NCBI GenBank assembly: GCA_016462445.1
Contig: JAEMTE010000004.1
Coordinates: forward strand, 1 to 64,000
Origin: Candidatus Nanopelagicus sp.
GTDB lineage: Bacteria; Actinomycetota; Actinomycetes; Nanopelagicales; Nanopelagicaceae
DNA: 64,000 nt
Reading direction: 5' to 3'
This document shows, piece by piece, positions 49,167 to 58,700 of the stretch (position 1 is its first letter; each line of letters opens with the position of its first letter). The notes beneath the pieces were generated by a model. That model saw only the letters and a list, made by a program, of their open reading frames with translations, did no database searches and had not been told where the DNA came from. The translations under genes were made by a program, and so were the position numbers.

Positions 49167-49883
49167 TTATTTATAGCAGATATCTAGCGCCTTACTTATA
49201 TCAATAGCCCCTACATATAAGGCTTTCCCGAGAACTACACCTTCGATTCCCATCTGCCGTAGATCTGTAAGATCAGATAATTTTGCAACACCACCACTTG
49301 CTATGACTGAGCCTTGAGTTGATTGTGAAACTTTTCTAAGTAGATCTAGATTTGGACCACTTAACGCACCATCTGAATCAATATCTGTAACAACATATCT
49401 ACTGCAACCTGCTTTATCTAGAATTGATAAGTACTCAAATATCTCACCAACTACTAGCCCACTACCCCTTGCAGTAAGCATTTGACCCTTAATATCTAAA
49501 CTAATGCTTATTCGCTCGCTATTTGCTGCTAGAACTTTCTTAACCCACTCAATATCAGCCAGAGCTGCAGTTCCCAGATTTATCCGGGCAGCTTTTGTAG
49601 CAAGTGCATTATTAAGGGATGCATCATTATTAATTCCGCCAGATAATTGCACCTTTGCCGATGTATTATTGATTATCTCTTTAATTAATACACTGTTATT
49701 GCCAGTGCCAAAAGCTGCGTCAAGATCAACTAGATGAATCCATTTTGCACCTGCAAGTAAAAAGTCCTTAACTACATCAGATGGAGAACCAAACTCTGAA
49801 GCTGAATCTAATTTTGCTTTACTTAATCTGACCGCCATACCAGCCTTAACATCTACTGCTGGGAGTAATTCAAGTTGCTTCAT
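49167..49883 (-). CDS. priA: phosphoribosyl isomerase A (HisA/PriA)
   Basis: A 238-residue TIM-barrel isomerase. Motifs are LELLPAVDVKAGMAVRL with the first catalytic aspartate, WIHLVDLDAAFG, VQLSGGI, RINLGTAAL, YVVTDIDSDGALSGPN with the second aspartate, IASGGVA and GVVLGKALY. In actinobacteria PriA usually serves both histidine (HisA) and tryptophan (TrpF) synthesis. In the substrate loop, mycobacterial RGW becomes RGS here, so the specificity-linked tryptophan is missing. It sits directly upstream of trpE and 7 bp after dnaE1. Dual function is plausible but unproven. Confidence 0.93.
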   Translation of the reverse strand: MKQLELLPAVDVKAGMAVRLSKAKLDSASEFGSPSDVVKDFLLAGAKWIHLVDLDAAFGTGNNSVLIKEIINNTSAKVQLSGGINNDASLNNALATKAARINLGTAALADIEWVKKVLAANSERISISLDIKGQMLTARGSGLVVGEIFEYLSILDKAGCSRYVVTDIDSDGALSGPNLDLLRKVSQSTQGSVIASGGVAKLSDLTDLRQMGIEGVVLGKALYVGAIDISKALDICYK

Positions 49884-49890
49884 TGGATTA

Positions 49891-52800
49891 TTAAACTACT
49901 AAGCAGTCAGGGCCGAGCACAGTTTTAAGATCAGCGCTCAAACTAGGTGAGGCGGTAACTTTTAACCCCTCATCTAACTTTAAAATTGTTTTCTTCTCAC
50001 CATCTGCTAATCGCAGGTGTACCTCGCGGGCCCCTGGATGTGCTCTTAAAATCTCCTTCATCCGATCAACCACTGGCGGAGTACATCTAGCCATTTCCAT
50101 CGAAATAATTAGTGGGCCAGTTGGAATTCGATTTAAATCTGGCAGTGTTAAATCTAGAGCAGAAATACGAGCTTGCTCCTCCCGCTTATCTACTCTGCCT
50201 CTGATTGCAACAATTCTGTCCTCTACTAAATTAACACCATGAGATGCATAGGCATTTGAGAAGAATAAAACATCAACTGCGCCCTCAAGATCCTCCACGG
50301 TAACAATCGCCCAGGGAGTTCCTTGCTTGGAAACCTTTCGTTGAATCTGGGTGATCAAACCGCCAATTGTAATGATTTGATCATGTCCTACTTCAGCAAT
50401 CTGGCTAATTGAGAAATCTGTAACTGAACGCAATATATGTTCAACACCTAATAATGGATGATCTGAGACATATAGGCCAAGCATCTCTCGCTCATAACTA
50501 AGCAGCATCATCTTTTCCCATTCAGTAACTGGAATATCTAAGACAACTCCACTAATACTTGAGGTTGCATTAGCTGCGCCAAATAAATCAAATTGGCCAA
50601 TAGACTCTGCTCGTTTTGCCTCTGAAACAGCATCTAACGCCTCTAAGAAAACCATCATCAATCCCCGGCGACTGTGATTGAGTGAGTCAAAGGCGCCAGC
50701 TTTTATTAGCGATTCAATAGTTTTCTTATTACAGACGAGGGAATCTACCTTGGTTAAGAAATCACCAAAATTTGTATATCTACCCTTACTCTTACGATTT
50801 TCAATAATTGATAAAACAACATTCTCTCCCACATTTCGAATAGCGGTTAATCCAAAACGAATATCACTTCCACGCGGGGTGTACTCTGAATCAGATTCAT
50901 TAACATCAGGTGGCAAAACTTTAATGCCCATCCGCCTTGCTTCATTTAAGTAGAGCGCACTCTTATCCTTATCATCGCGCACACTAGTTAAAAGCGCAGC
51001 CATATACTCGGTTGGATAATTAGCTTTAAGGTATGCGGTCCAAAATGAGAGCAATCCATAACCTGCGCTATGTGCTCTATTAAAGGCATAATCTGAGAAG
51101 GGAATTAGTGTCTGCCATAACTTCTCTATCGCATCCTCTGAGAAACCGTTTGTTTTCATTCCTGCTTCAAAGTGCACTTTTTCTTTATCTAGTATCTTTT
51201 TATCCTTCTTACCCATCGCCTTACGAAGCAGATCCGCGCGACCTAAGGTAAAGCCAGCAACCTTTCGAGCAATTGCTAATACCTGCTCTTGATAAACGAT
51301 TAACCCGTATGTGTCCTTCAAAATTTCATTTAATGGCTTTTCCAACTCAGGATGAATACCTACTGGTGCCTTTCGACCATTTTTATAATCTGCATATTTA
51401 TTATGGGAATCCTCACCCATCGGACCTGGTCGATAGAGCGCAATTACCGCTGATATATCCTCAAAACTATCAGGTGCCATAGATCTAAGTAGGGCTCTAA
51501 TTGGTGCGCTATCTAACTGAAAAACTCCTAAGGTGTCACCTCTGGATAATAAATCAAATGTCTTCTTATCTTTAAGGGGCAAGTCTTCAAGAACAACAGT
51601 TTTTCCAAGATTCTTCTCAATATTAATTAGGCAATCATCAAGAACTGAAAGATTTCGCAGGCCTAGAAAATCCATTTTAAGCAACCCAGTTGCTTCACAT
51701 GCACCCATATCAAACTGGGTAATAATCACACCATCTGCTTCTCGACGATGAATTGGAATTACATCAAGTAGTGGCTCCTTACTTAATATAACTCCTGCAG
51801 CGTGTACTCCCCATTGCCGCTTTAATCCTTCAATACCTAAAGCAGTATCAACTATTCTCTTTGAGTCAGGATCACTTTCATAAATTCCTCTAAACTCTGC
51901 TGCCTCACCATACCTACCATCTTCAAGATCAAATATTCCACCAAGTGAAATATCCTTACCCATTACAGCTGGTGGCAGAGACTTTGTAAGCCGCTCGCCC
52001 AATACATACGGGTAGCCAAGCACTCGAGTTGAATCTTTAATCGCTTGTTTAGATTTAATAGTTCCATAGGTAATAATCTGAGCAACTCGATCCTCACCAT
52101 ACTTGGCTGTGGCATATTGGATCATCTCCGATCTTCTGCGCTCATCAAAATCTAAATCAATATCTGGCATCGAAATACGTTCTGGATTTAAAAATCTCTC
52201 AAACAGCAAACCAAATTTAATTGGGTCAAGTCCGGTAACTCCTAATGAGTAGGAGACCAGTGAGCCAGCAGCAGAGCCACGACCAGGACCAACTCGGATT
52301 CCAACCTCTCGGGCATGCTTACAGAGATCAGCTACTACCAAAAAATACCCTGGAAATCCCATCTTGATCATTACATCTAATTCAAAGTTAAGTCGCTCTT
52401 GATACTGCGCCGGAATCTGATTATCCATCCGTTTTGCTAAACCTTCATTAGCTAATTTTCTAAGCCAACTATCCTCACTCTCGCCCTGCGGAACTGGAAA
52501 TCTAGGTAGTAGATTCTCGCCCTCACGCATGGTTGTTTCGCAGCGATCTGCAATAAGTAATGTGTTATCACATGACTCAGGAAACTCCTTAAACAATTCA
52601 CGCATTTGAGCAGCAGATTTTAGATAGAACTCTGCATTTTCAAACTTAAATCGCTTTGGATCAGCCATAGTTGCACCAGATTGAATGCACAGCAACACCT
52701 CGTGGGCAGCAGCATCAGCATGGTGGGTGTAGTGCAAATCATTTGTTGCCAGCAGTGGCAGATTCAACTCTTTACCCAATTTTATTAAGTCATTAAATGC

Positions 52801-53418
52801 CCGTTTTTCAATCTCTATTGAGTGATCCATTAACTCTAAATAAAAATTATCAGCTCCAAATATGTCTCGCATCTCACTCGCGGCATTAATCGCCTCTTTA
52901 TAACTACCCATTCGCAATCTAGTTTGGATCTCACCTCCAGCACAGCCAGTCGTTCCGATAATTCCCTTTGCATATTTAGCTAATAACTCTCTATCCATGC
53001 GGGGCTTGTAGTAAAAACCTTCTAGGGATGCAAGGGAAGAGAGTTTAAATAAATTAGATAAGCCCTCATTATTTTCAGCAAGTAATGTCATATGGGTGTA
53101 AGCGCCACCACCAGAGACATCATCCTCACCTCCCTCTGCCCATTTAACTCTTCGCTTATCAAATCTAGATTCTGGAGCAACATATGCTTCGATACCAATT
53201 ATTGGTTTTATACCAGCTGCTTTAGCAGTTTTATGAAATTCAAATGCACCAAAGACATTTCCGTGATCTGTCATTGCAATCGCTGGCATTTCCTGCCTTG
53301 CAACCTCTGCTACTAGCTCTGAGATTTTGGCAGCGCCATCTAACATCGAGTACTCCGTATGTACATGAAGATGTACGAAGTTGCCCGAGTTTTGCTGGTT
53401 ACTAGATGCAGATGGCAT
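49891..53418 (-). CDS. dnaE1: DNA polymerase III alpha subunit
   Basis: An 1175-residue replicative polymerase. The N-terminal PHP domain (FVHLHVHTEYSMLDGAAKI, MTDHGNVFGAFEF) keeps its metal-binding histidines, consistent with PHP proofreading as in mycobacterial DnaE1. The polymerase core has GPGRGSAAGSLVSY, the catalytic aspartates in PDIDLDFDERRR, YRPGPM and FNRAHSAGYGLLSFWTAYLKANYP. A helix-hairpin-helix, an OB fold (ITIGGLITQIQRKVSKQGTPWAIV) and a C-terminal domain follow. It is the main replicase rather than the shorter DnaE2. TAATCT lies 8 nt before the ATG. Confidence 0.97.
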   Translation of the reverse strand: MPSASSNQQNSGNFVHLHVHTEYSMLDGAAKISELVAEVARQEMPAIAMTDHGNVFGAFEFHKTAKAAGIKPIIGIEAYVAPESRFDKRRVKWAEGGEDDVSGGGAYTHMTLLAENNEGLSNLFKLSSLASLEGFYYKPRMDRELLAKYAKGIIGTTGCAGGEIQTRLRMGSYKEAINAASEMRDIFGADNFYLELMDHSIEIEKRAFNDLIKLGKELNLPLLATNDLHYTHHADAAAHEVLLCIQSGATMADPKRFKFENAEFYLKSAAQMRELFKEFPESCDNTLLIADRCETTMREGENLLPRFPVPQGESEDSWLRKLANEGLAKRMDNQIPAQYQERLNFELDVMIKMGFPGYFLVVADLCKHAREVGIRVGPGRGSAAGSLVSYSLGVTGLDPIKFGLLFERFLNPERISMPDIDLDFDERRRSEMIQYATAKYGEDRVAQIITYGTIKSKQAIKDSTRVLGYPYVLGERLTKSLPPAVMGKDISLGGIFDLEDGRYGEAAEFRGIYESDPDSKRIVDTALGIEGLKRQWGVHAAGVILSKEPLLDVIPIHRREADGVIITQFDMGACEATGLLKMDFLGLRNLSVLDDCLINIEKNLGKTVVLEDLPLKDKKTFDLLSRGDTLGVFQLDSAPIRALLRSMAPDSFEDISAVIALYRPGPMGEDSHNKYADYKNGRKAPVGIHPELEKPLNEILKDTYGLIVYQEQVLAIARKVAGFTLGRADLLRKAMGKKDKKILDKEKVHFEAGMKTNGFSEDAIEKLWQTLIPFSDYAFNRAHSAGYGLLSFWTAYLKANYPTEYMAALLTSVRDDKDKSALYLNEARRMGIKVLPPDVNESDSEYTPRGSDIRFGLTAIRNVGENVVLSIIENRKSKGRYTNFGDFLTKVDSLVCNKKTIESLIKAGAFDSLNHSRRGLMMVFLEALDAVSEAKRAESIGQFDLFGAANATSSISGVVLDIPVTEWEKMMLLSYEREMLGLYVSDHPLLGVEHILRSVTDFSISQIAEVGHDQIITIGGLITQIQRKVSKQGTPWAIVTVEDLEGAVDVLFFSNAYASHGVNLVEDRIVAIRGRVDKREEQARISALDLTLPDLNRIPTGPLIISMEMARCTPPVVDRMKEILRAHPGAREVHLRLADGEKKTILKLDEGLKVTASPSLSADLKTVLGPDCLVV

Positions 53419-53448
53419 GGATGGTGAGATTACTACTGGCTTTAATTT

Positions 53449-54387
53449 CTAGCGGGCTATATCAGAAAGGAGCGTAAGCGAGCGTGTCAGATCCTCTGGG
53501 TATTCAGCACTAAAAGAGATCTGCTCCCCGCTTGCCGGATGGGTAAATCCAAGTTGTTTGGCATGTAGCCAAGGCCTGGAGATCTTTAATCGCTGCGCAA
53601 GGGATGGGTCGGAGCCATAAGTTAAATCCCCAACTAATGGGTGATGAAGAGCGGAGAAGTGAACTCTAATCTGGTGAGTTCTACCAGTCTCAAGTTCAAT
53701 TTCAAGCAAAGTAACAGCTGGAAAAGCTTCTAAAGTTTTGTAGTGCGTAATACTTGGTTTGCCATTTGCTACAACTGCAAAACGGTAATCCTCTCTTGGG
53801 TGTCTATCAATTGGTGCATCGATAGTTCCTACAGTGGGATCCATATGTCCCTGCACTAATGCGTGATAAACCTTAGAAACAGTGCGATCTCTAAATTGAT
53901 CTTTTAAATGGGAGTAGGCAATCTCATTTTTTGCCACCACCATTAGACCGGATGTACCAACATCTAAGCGATGCACAACTCCTTGCCGCTCAGCAGCGCC
54001 AGAGGTAGCAAGTTGATATCCGGCAGCAAATATTGCGCCCACTACTGTGGCACCTTGCCACCCTGGGCTTGGATGCGCAGCAATTCCAACTGGCTTATCA
54101 ATCACTATTAAATACTCATCATCATAAACAACCTTTAATCCATCAATTGGTGTGGCAGTTAACTTTGCCTCACCCTTTGCTGCTGGCAGCAGAATCTCTA
54201 TTTGATCACCAGTTGCAACTCGGTCAGATTTACCAACCGCCTTACCAGATTTAGATATTTCACCTGATTCAATTAATCCCACGATCACGTTACGAGAAAG
54301 TCCTAGTAATCTAGATAGCGCAGCATCTACTCGCTCTTGATTTAACCCCTCTGGTATAACCAAGTTTCTTACCTCACGCTTACTCAC
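53449..54387 (-). CDS. rluD: RluA-family 23S rRNA pseudouridine synthase (RluD type)
   Basis: About 312 residues. An N-terminal S4 RNA-binding domain (VDAALSRLLGLSRNVIVGLIESGEI) precedes a RluA-type catalytic domain with VHRLDVGTSGLMVVAKN (catalytic aspartate), THYKTLE, LETGRTHQIRVHFSALHHPLVGD and WLHAKQLGFTHP. The track starts at GTG 54399. The GTG at 54387 has GGAG 6 nt upstream and is preferred. It overlaps lspA, its usual neighbour in actinobacteria, by 8 bp. Confidence 0.94.
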   Translation of the reverse strand: MSKREVRNLVIPEGLNQERVDAALSRLLGLSRNVIVGLIESGEISKSGKAVGKSDRVATGDQIEILLPAAKGEAKLTATPIDGLKVVYDDEYLIVIDKPVGIAAHPSPGWQGATVVGAIFAAGYQLATSGAAERQGVVHRLDVGTSGLMVVAKNEIAYSHLKDQFRDRTVSKVYHALVQGHMDPTVGTIDAPIDRHPREDYRFAVVANGKPSITHYKTLEAFPAVTLLEIELETGRTHQIRVHFSALHHPLVGDLTYGSDPSLAQRLKISRPWLHAKQLGFTHPASGEQISFSAEYPEDLTRSLTLLSDIAR

Positions 54388-54868
54388 TTTTTTCTCCACT
54401 CTTATTAAAGGAGATATTTCGCCAACTTAAATATGAAATAAGTATCGCAGCGCTAACCACTGCCATGTCAGCAATATTAAAGATCGGCCAGTGCGGAACT
54501 TGAATCCAATCTACTACCTCTCCTTGCAGCCCACCGGGTGAGCGAAATATCCGATCAGATAGATTGCCAAAAATGCCACCAAGGGCTAGCCCTAGTGCAA
54601 ATGCCCATTTAGTAGATTCAACCTTGCGACCAAAATAAAATATTACTGCCACCATAATAATTGAAAAAGTAGATAAAAATATTGTGCCACTTGAGGCTAA
54701 ACTAAAAGCTGCTCCGGAGTTAAAAGCCAGCCGAAATTGCAAAATATCTCCGATAATTTGCTTTGGCTCATCAGATAAACTTTTAATTGCTAAGAATTTT
54801 GTAAAATGATCTACAGCAAATACTACTAAAGCGGTAGCCGCTAACCATTTTCGCTGAAGATAGTTCAG
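54380..54868 (-). CDS. lspA: lipoprotein signal peptidase II (CTG start)
   Basis: LspA cleaves prolipoprotein signal peptides after Lgt has lipidated them. The track begins at a TTG inside the gene and loses the first 42 residues. Extending the frame gives NYLQRKWLAATALVVFAVDH then FTKFLAI, the normal first helix and a D-X-X-TK-like segment. Catalytic aspartates are in GNLSDRIF and FNIADMAVV; four helices are present and the full length is 162 residues. Between an in-frame TAA and the gene body there is no ATG, GTG or TTG. CTG at 54868 has AGAGGA upstream and overlaps the traR stop as CTGA. Confidence 0.9.
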   Translation of the reverse strand: MNYLQRKWLAATALVVFAVDHFTKFLAIKSLSDEPKQIIGDILQFRLAFNSGAAFSLASSGTIFLSTFSIIMVAVIFYFGRKVESTKWAFALGLALGGIFGNLSDRIFRSPGGLQGEVVDWIQVPHWPIFNIADMAVVSAAILISYLSWRNISFNKSGEKSE

Positions 54869-55644
54869 CGTCGTTCCTCTTTTTGTTTACAGACCATACA
54901 TAAGGTGGCACGTGGGAAAACTTGTAACCTAGCCTTTCCTACAAAGTTTCCACACTCTTCACACTTACCGTAACTCTTATTATCAATTCTCTCTAAGGCC
55001 CGCTCACTTTGTTGCACCATATCCCTTGCGTTATATACCAAGGACATCTCATGCTCGCGCTCGAAAGTTTTAGCTCCGGCATCTGCTTGATCATCACCAG
55101 CACCAACACCTGCTGCCTCTACAAGATCTTCCATCTCAGCCTCTGCTATCTCTAACTCTTTACGCAATCTAATCAAATCTTTAGATAATTCACTTCTTAT
55201 TGCTTTTAACTCCGTAGCATTCCAGGCAATCTCACCTGACTGAATGATTAAAGGTGTAGGGGCAGCTTTAATTGGCTTAAGAGCTGCTGCCTTCTTAGAT
55301 TTTAGAATTGGCTTTGCTGGCGGCAACATAACCAACCTTCGCTCAGCCACAACTGGCATTGCGTTTGGATTTGGAATAGTTGAAGTAACAGAGATTGTGG
55401 TTGAAGATCCTGATGTTGAGGTTTGTAACTTTGCTGGGAATGGTTTGCCTGGTGCTTTTTTAGCAGATTTTTTCGCCAACTTTGGTTTAACAATATTTGA
55501 TGATCGCCCTGCACTCTTTTTGGCAGACTTCTTTACAATCGGCTTTTTAGCTTTGCTTTTTTGGGCAGCAGTTTTCGCTGGCTTTTTTGCCTTTGATTTT
55601 GTACTTTTCTTTGCCGTTTTCTTAAAAAACTTCTTGATAGCCAC
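54865..55644 (-). CDS. DksA/TraR zinc-finger protein with histone H1-like N-terminus
   Basis: About 259 residues. The N-terminal 85 residues are Lys/Ala/Pro-rich repeats (KKTAKKSTKSKAKKPAKTA and AKKSAKKAPGKP), like histone H1 tails. A linker and a coiled-coil region (LSKDLIRLRKELEIAEAEMEDLVEAA) follow. The end is the DksA/TraR C4 zinc finger YGKCEECGNFVGKARLQVFP with CMVCKQKE. It may bind both nucleic acid and RNA polymerase. The track starts at TTG 55683; the GTG at 55644 (MAIKKFFKKTAKK) has a GGGGG stretch upstream and is preferred. It is coupled to lspA by a CTGA overlap. Confidence 0.88.
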   Translation of the reverse strand: MAIKKFFKKTAKKSTKSKAKKPAKTAAQKSKAKKPIVKKSAKKSAGRSSNIVKPKLAKKSAKKAPGKPFPAKLQTSTSGSSTTISVTSTIPNPNAMPVVAERRLVMLPPAKPILKSKKAAALKPIKAAPTPLIIQSGEIAWNATELKAIRSELSKDLIRLRKELEIAEAEMEDLVEAAGVGAGDDQADAGAKTFEREHEMSLVYNARDMVQQSERALERIDNKSYGKCEECGNFVGKARLQVFPRATLCMVCKQKEERR

Positions 55645-55648
55645 ATTA

Positions 55649-55662
55649 CCCCCTGGAGGGGG
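55649..55662 (-). promoter_or_regulatory. CCCCC/GGGGG hairpin over the traR ribosome-binding site
   Basis: On the minus strand CCCCC-TCCA-GGGGG forms a perfect 5-bp G:C hairpin. It ends 4 bp before the preferred GTG start, and its G-rich arm is the only Shine-Dalgarno candidate there. It could hold translation off, if transcription starts upstream of it. Confidence 0.4.
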
Positions 55663-55756
55663 AAAGGTTATGGCTTGGCTCAACTAATTACCAACCGCCA
55701 CCCCCGCGGATAAAAGGTAGATGCGGGAAATGTAATTCTGCGCGTTAGAATGTGGG

Positions 55757-58700
55757 GTGAATATGAATAAGAAGCGCGAAATCAACAGCTTATCTGCGCA
55801 AATCGATCTGCCGGTAATGGAAGCAGGAATCTTAGATTTCTGGTCACAAAATCAAATTTTTGAAAAATCAGTGACTAACCGAAATGGTTCACCTCGTTGG
55901 AGCTTCTACGAAGGTCCGCCAACTGCAAATGGTATGCCAGGAACGCACCACATTGAAGCCCGCGTATTTAAGGATTTATTTCCACGCTTTCAAACTATGA
56001 AGGGAAAGCAGGTAATTCGTAAAGCTGGTTGGGATTGTCATGGTCTGCCAGTTGAGATTGCAGTTGAAAAAGAGTTGGGCTTTACCGGTAAGGCTGATAT
56101 CGAAAAATTTGGAGTAGCAGCTTTTAATGATAAGTGCCGCGAATCTGTACAACGCCATGTTAATGAGTTTACTGCGATGACTAAACGAATGGGTTTCTGG
56201 GTAGATTTTGATGATGCCTACTGGACGATGTCACCGTCATACATTGAAAGTGTTTGGTGGTCACTGCAACAAATTTGGCAAAAAGGCTTATTAGTACAAG
56301 ATCATCGAGTCGCACCTTACTGTCCAAGATGCGGTACTGGATTATCTGATCATGAGTTGGCGCAAGGGTATGAAACTATTCAAGACCCTTCAGTCTTTGT
56401 TCGCTTTCCTGCGACCTCCGGCAAATTAGCAGAGTTAAAAGCCACTCTCCTAGTTTGGACAACTACGCCTTGGACCTTAGTTGCTAACACCGCAGTTGCG
56501 GTAAATCCAAAGGTTACCTACCAAGTAATTGAGGTAGTAAGTGATGAAAAAACGGAGCGATTGGTAGTTGCAGCCGACTTAGCATCTGTTCTAGGTGATG
56601 AGGGTAAAGTAATAGCGACATTTAAAGGCAGTGAGCTTGAACATACAAAATACGCACGTCCCTTTGATTTTGTTGAGATTAATGATTCCCATTATGTAGT
56701 GCTTGCTGATTATGTAACAGTTGAAGATGGCACTGGCTTAGTGCATCAGTCACCAGCATTTGGTGCAGATGATTTAGAGGTATGCCGTAAATATAACTTG
56801 CCAGTTATCAATCCAATTAGCCCAGATGGGCATTTTCTAAAAGAGGTGCCACTTGTTGGTGGTGTATTTTTTAAAGAGGCAGATAAGGCATTGATTAAGG
56901 ATCTAAAGGCGCGGGGCTTAATGTTTAAGAGTTTACAGTTTGAACACTCATACCCTCACTGCTGGAGATGCCATACCGCTTTGATGTACTACGCCCAGCC
57001 ATCTTGGTATATCAAAACTACTGAGATTAAAAAGGAGCTGTTGCGAGAGAATTCCAAAACAGATTGGCATCCAGAGACAATTAAAACTGGACGGTTTGGT
57101 GATTGGCTTAATAATAATATTGACTGGGCAGTATCCCGCAACCGTTACTGGGGAACTCCGCTGCCGATCTGGCGGTGTGAAAATAAACATGAGATTTGTG
57201 TTGGCTCATTAGCTGAACTAGGAAAGTTAGCGGGCAAAGAGTTAAGCACGCTAGATCCACACCGACCATTTGTGGATGATATTAACTTTGCCTGTAATGA
57301 GTGTTCAGCGCTTATGACGAGAATTCCAGAGGTAATCGATTGTTGGTATGACTCAGGTGCCATGCCATTTGCACAGTGGGGCTACCCACACAAGCAAGAT
57401 TCTGTGGCGCAGTTTAAAGCTGCCTACCCAGCTGATTTTATTTGCGAAGCAATTGATCAAACCCGCGGTTGGTTTTACACATTAATGACAATTGGCACCT
57501 TAGTCTTTGACAAATCCTCATACAAAACAGTTTTATGTTTAGGTCATATTTTAGATAAAGATGGCCGCAAGATGAGTAAGCATCTAGGTAATGTGCTAGA
57601 GCCAATGCCACTTATGAATCAACATGGGGCAGATGCTGTGCGCTGGTACATGCTAGCCGCTGGTTCACCTTGGAGTGCAAGGCGAGTTGGCCATGATGCA
57701 ATCTCTGATGTGGTGCGCAAGACCTTACTTACCTACTGGAACACAATCTCATTCTTCACTCTTTATGCCAACGCAGCAGATTTTAAGGTCTCAACAGTTC
57801 CGAAGGATCTAACGCTGATGGATCGTTGGATTCTCTCGGAGTTAAATAAATTAATTCAAAGCGTAGATACTGCTCTGGAAAGCTTTGACTCCCAAGGTGC
57901 TGGCACTGTAATAGCTGCCTTTATTGATGATCTATCTAACTGGTATGTTCGCCGATCTCGCCGACGGTTCTGGGATGGTGATCCAGTTGCTCTTAACACT
58001 CTTTACTTTTGCCTTAAGAATTTAACCCTATTACTTGCGCCGATGGTGCCATTTATCTCAGAGCATGTTTGGCAAAGTTTAATCCGAGTAGCAGAGGGTG
58101 AACAAATTGAATCGGTTCATCTAGCAAACTTTCCAGTTGCTGATAAATCATCAGTTGATGAGAAATTATCTAATGCGGTTGCACTATCGCGTCGGCTAGT
58201 TGAACTAGGAAGAGCGGCTAGAGCTGAGTCCGGCGTTAAAATTCGCCAGCCACTCTCCCGTGCATTAGTTTCTGCTACCGGCTGGGAGCAGATGTCGCAG
58301 GAGATTAAGACCCATATTGCCGAGGAGCTAAATATTTTAAAAGTTGATGGTATCCAGGTTGCTGGAACTGATTTAGTAGATATCTCAGTTAAAGCCAACT
58401 TCCGCACTCTTGGTACAAAATTTGGTGCAGATGTTCAGGTGATCGCTAAGCAGATCACTGCAATCGATGCTGGAGTAATGGTCAAAGAGTTGCGTAAAAG
58501 TAACTCATACAAGATTACAGTTGAATTAGCTGGTAAGAAAAAAGATATTGAGATTGACTTAGATGATCTAGTAATTACTGAGACACCAAGAAGTGGTTGG
58601 TCGGTTGCCTCCCATGGTGGTGAAAGTTTGGCACTAGATCTTGCCCTTACCCCTGATCTAATCCGGGCTGGCTTAGTGCGTGAAGTAATTAGAGCAATTC

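Noticed and set aside
55244-55687. 147-aa plus-strand ORF opposite traR
   Set aside because: It is the complement of the Lys/Ala-rich repeats, giving a Phe/Ala/Gly-rich low-complexity shadow. The zinc-finger gene on the other strand is clear.
55684-55756. T-box leader for ileS
   Set aside because: Actinobacterial ileS genes often have one, but the gap to traR is only about 70-110 bp and no specifier stem or T-box sequence is visible.
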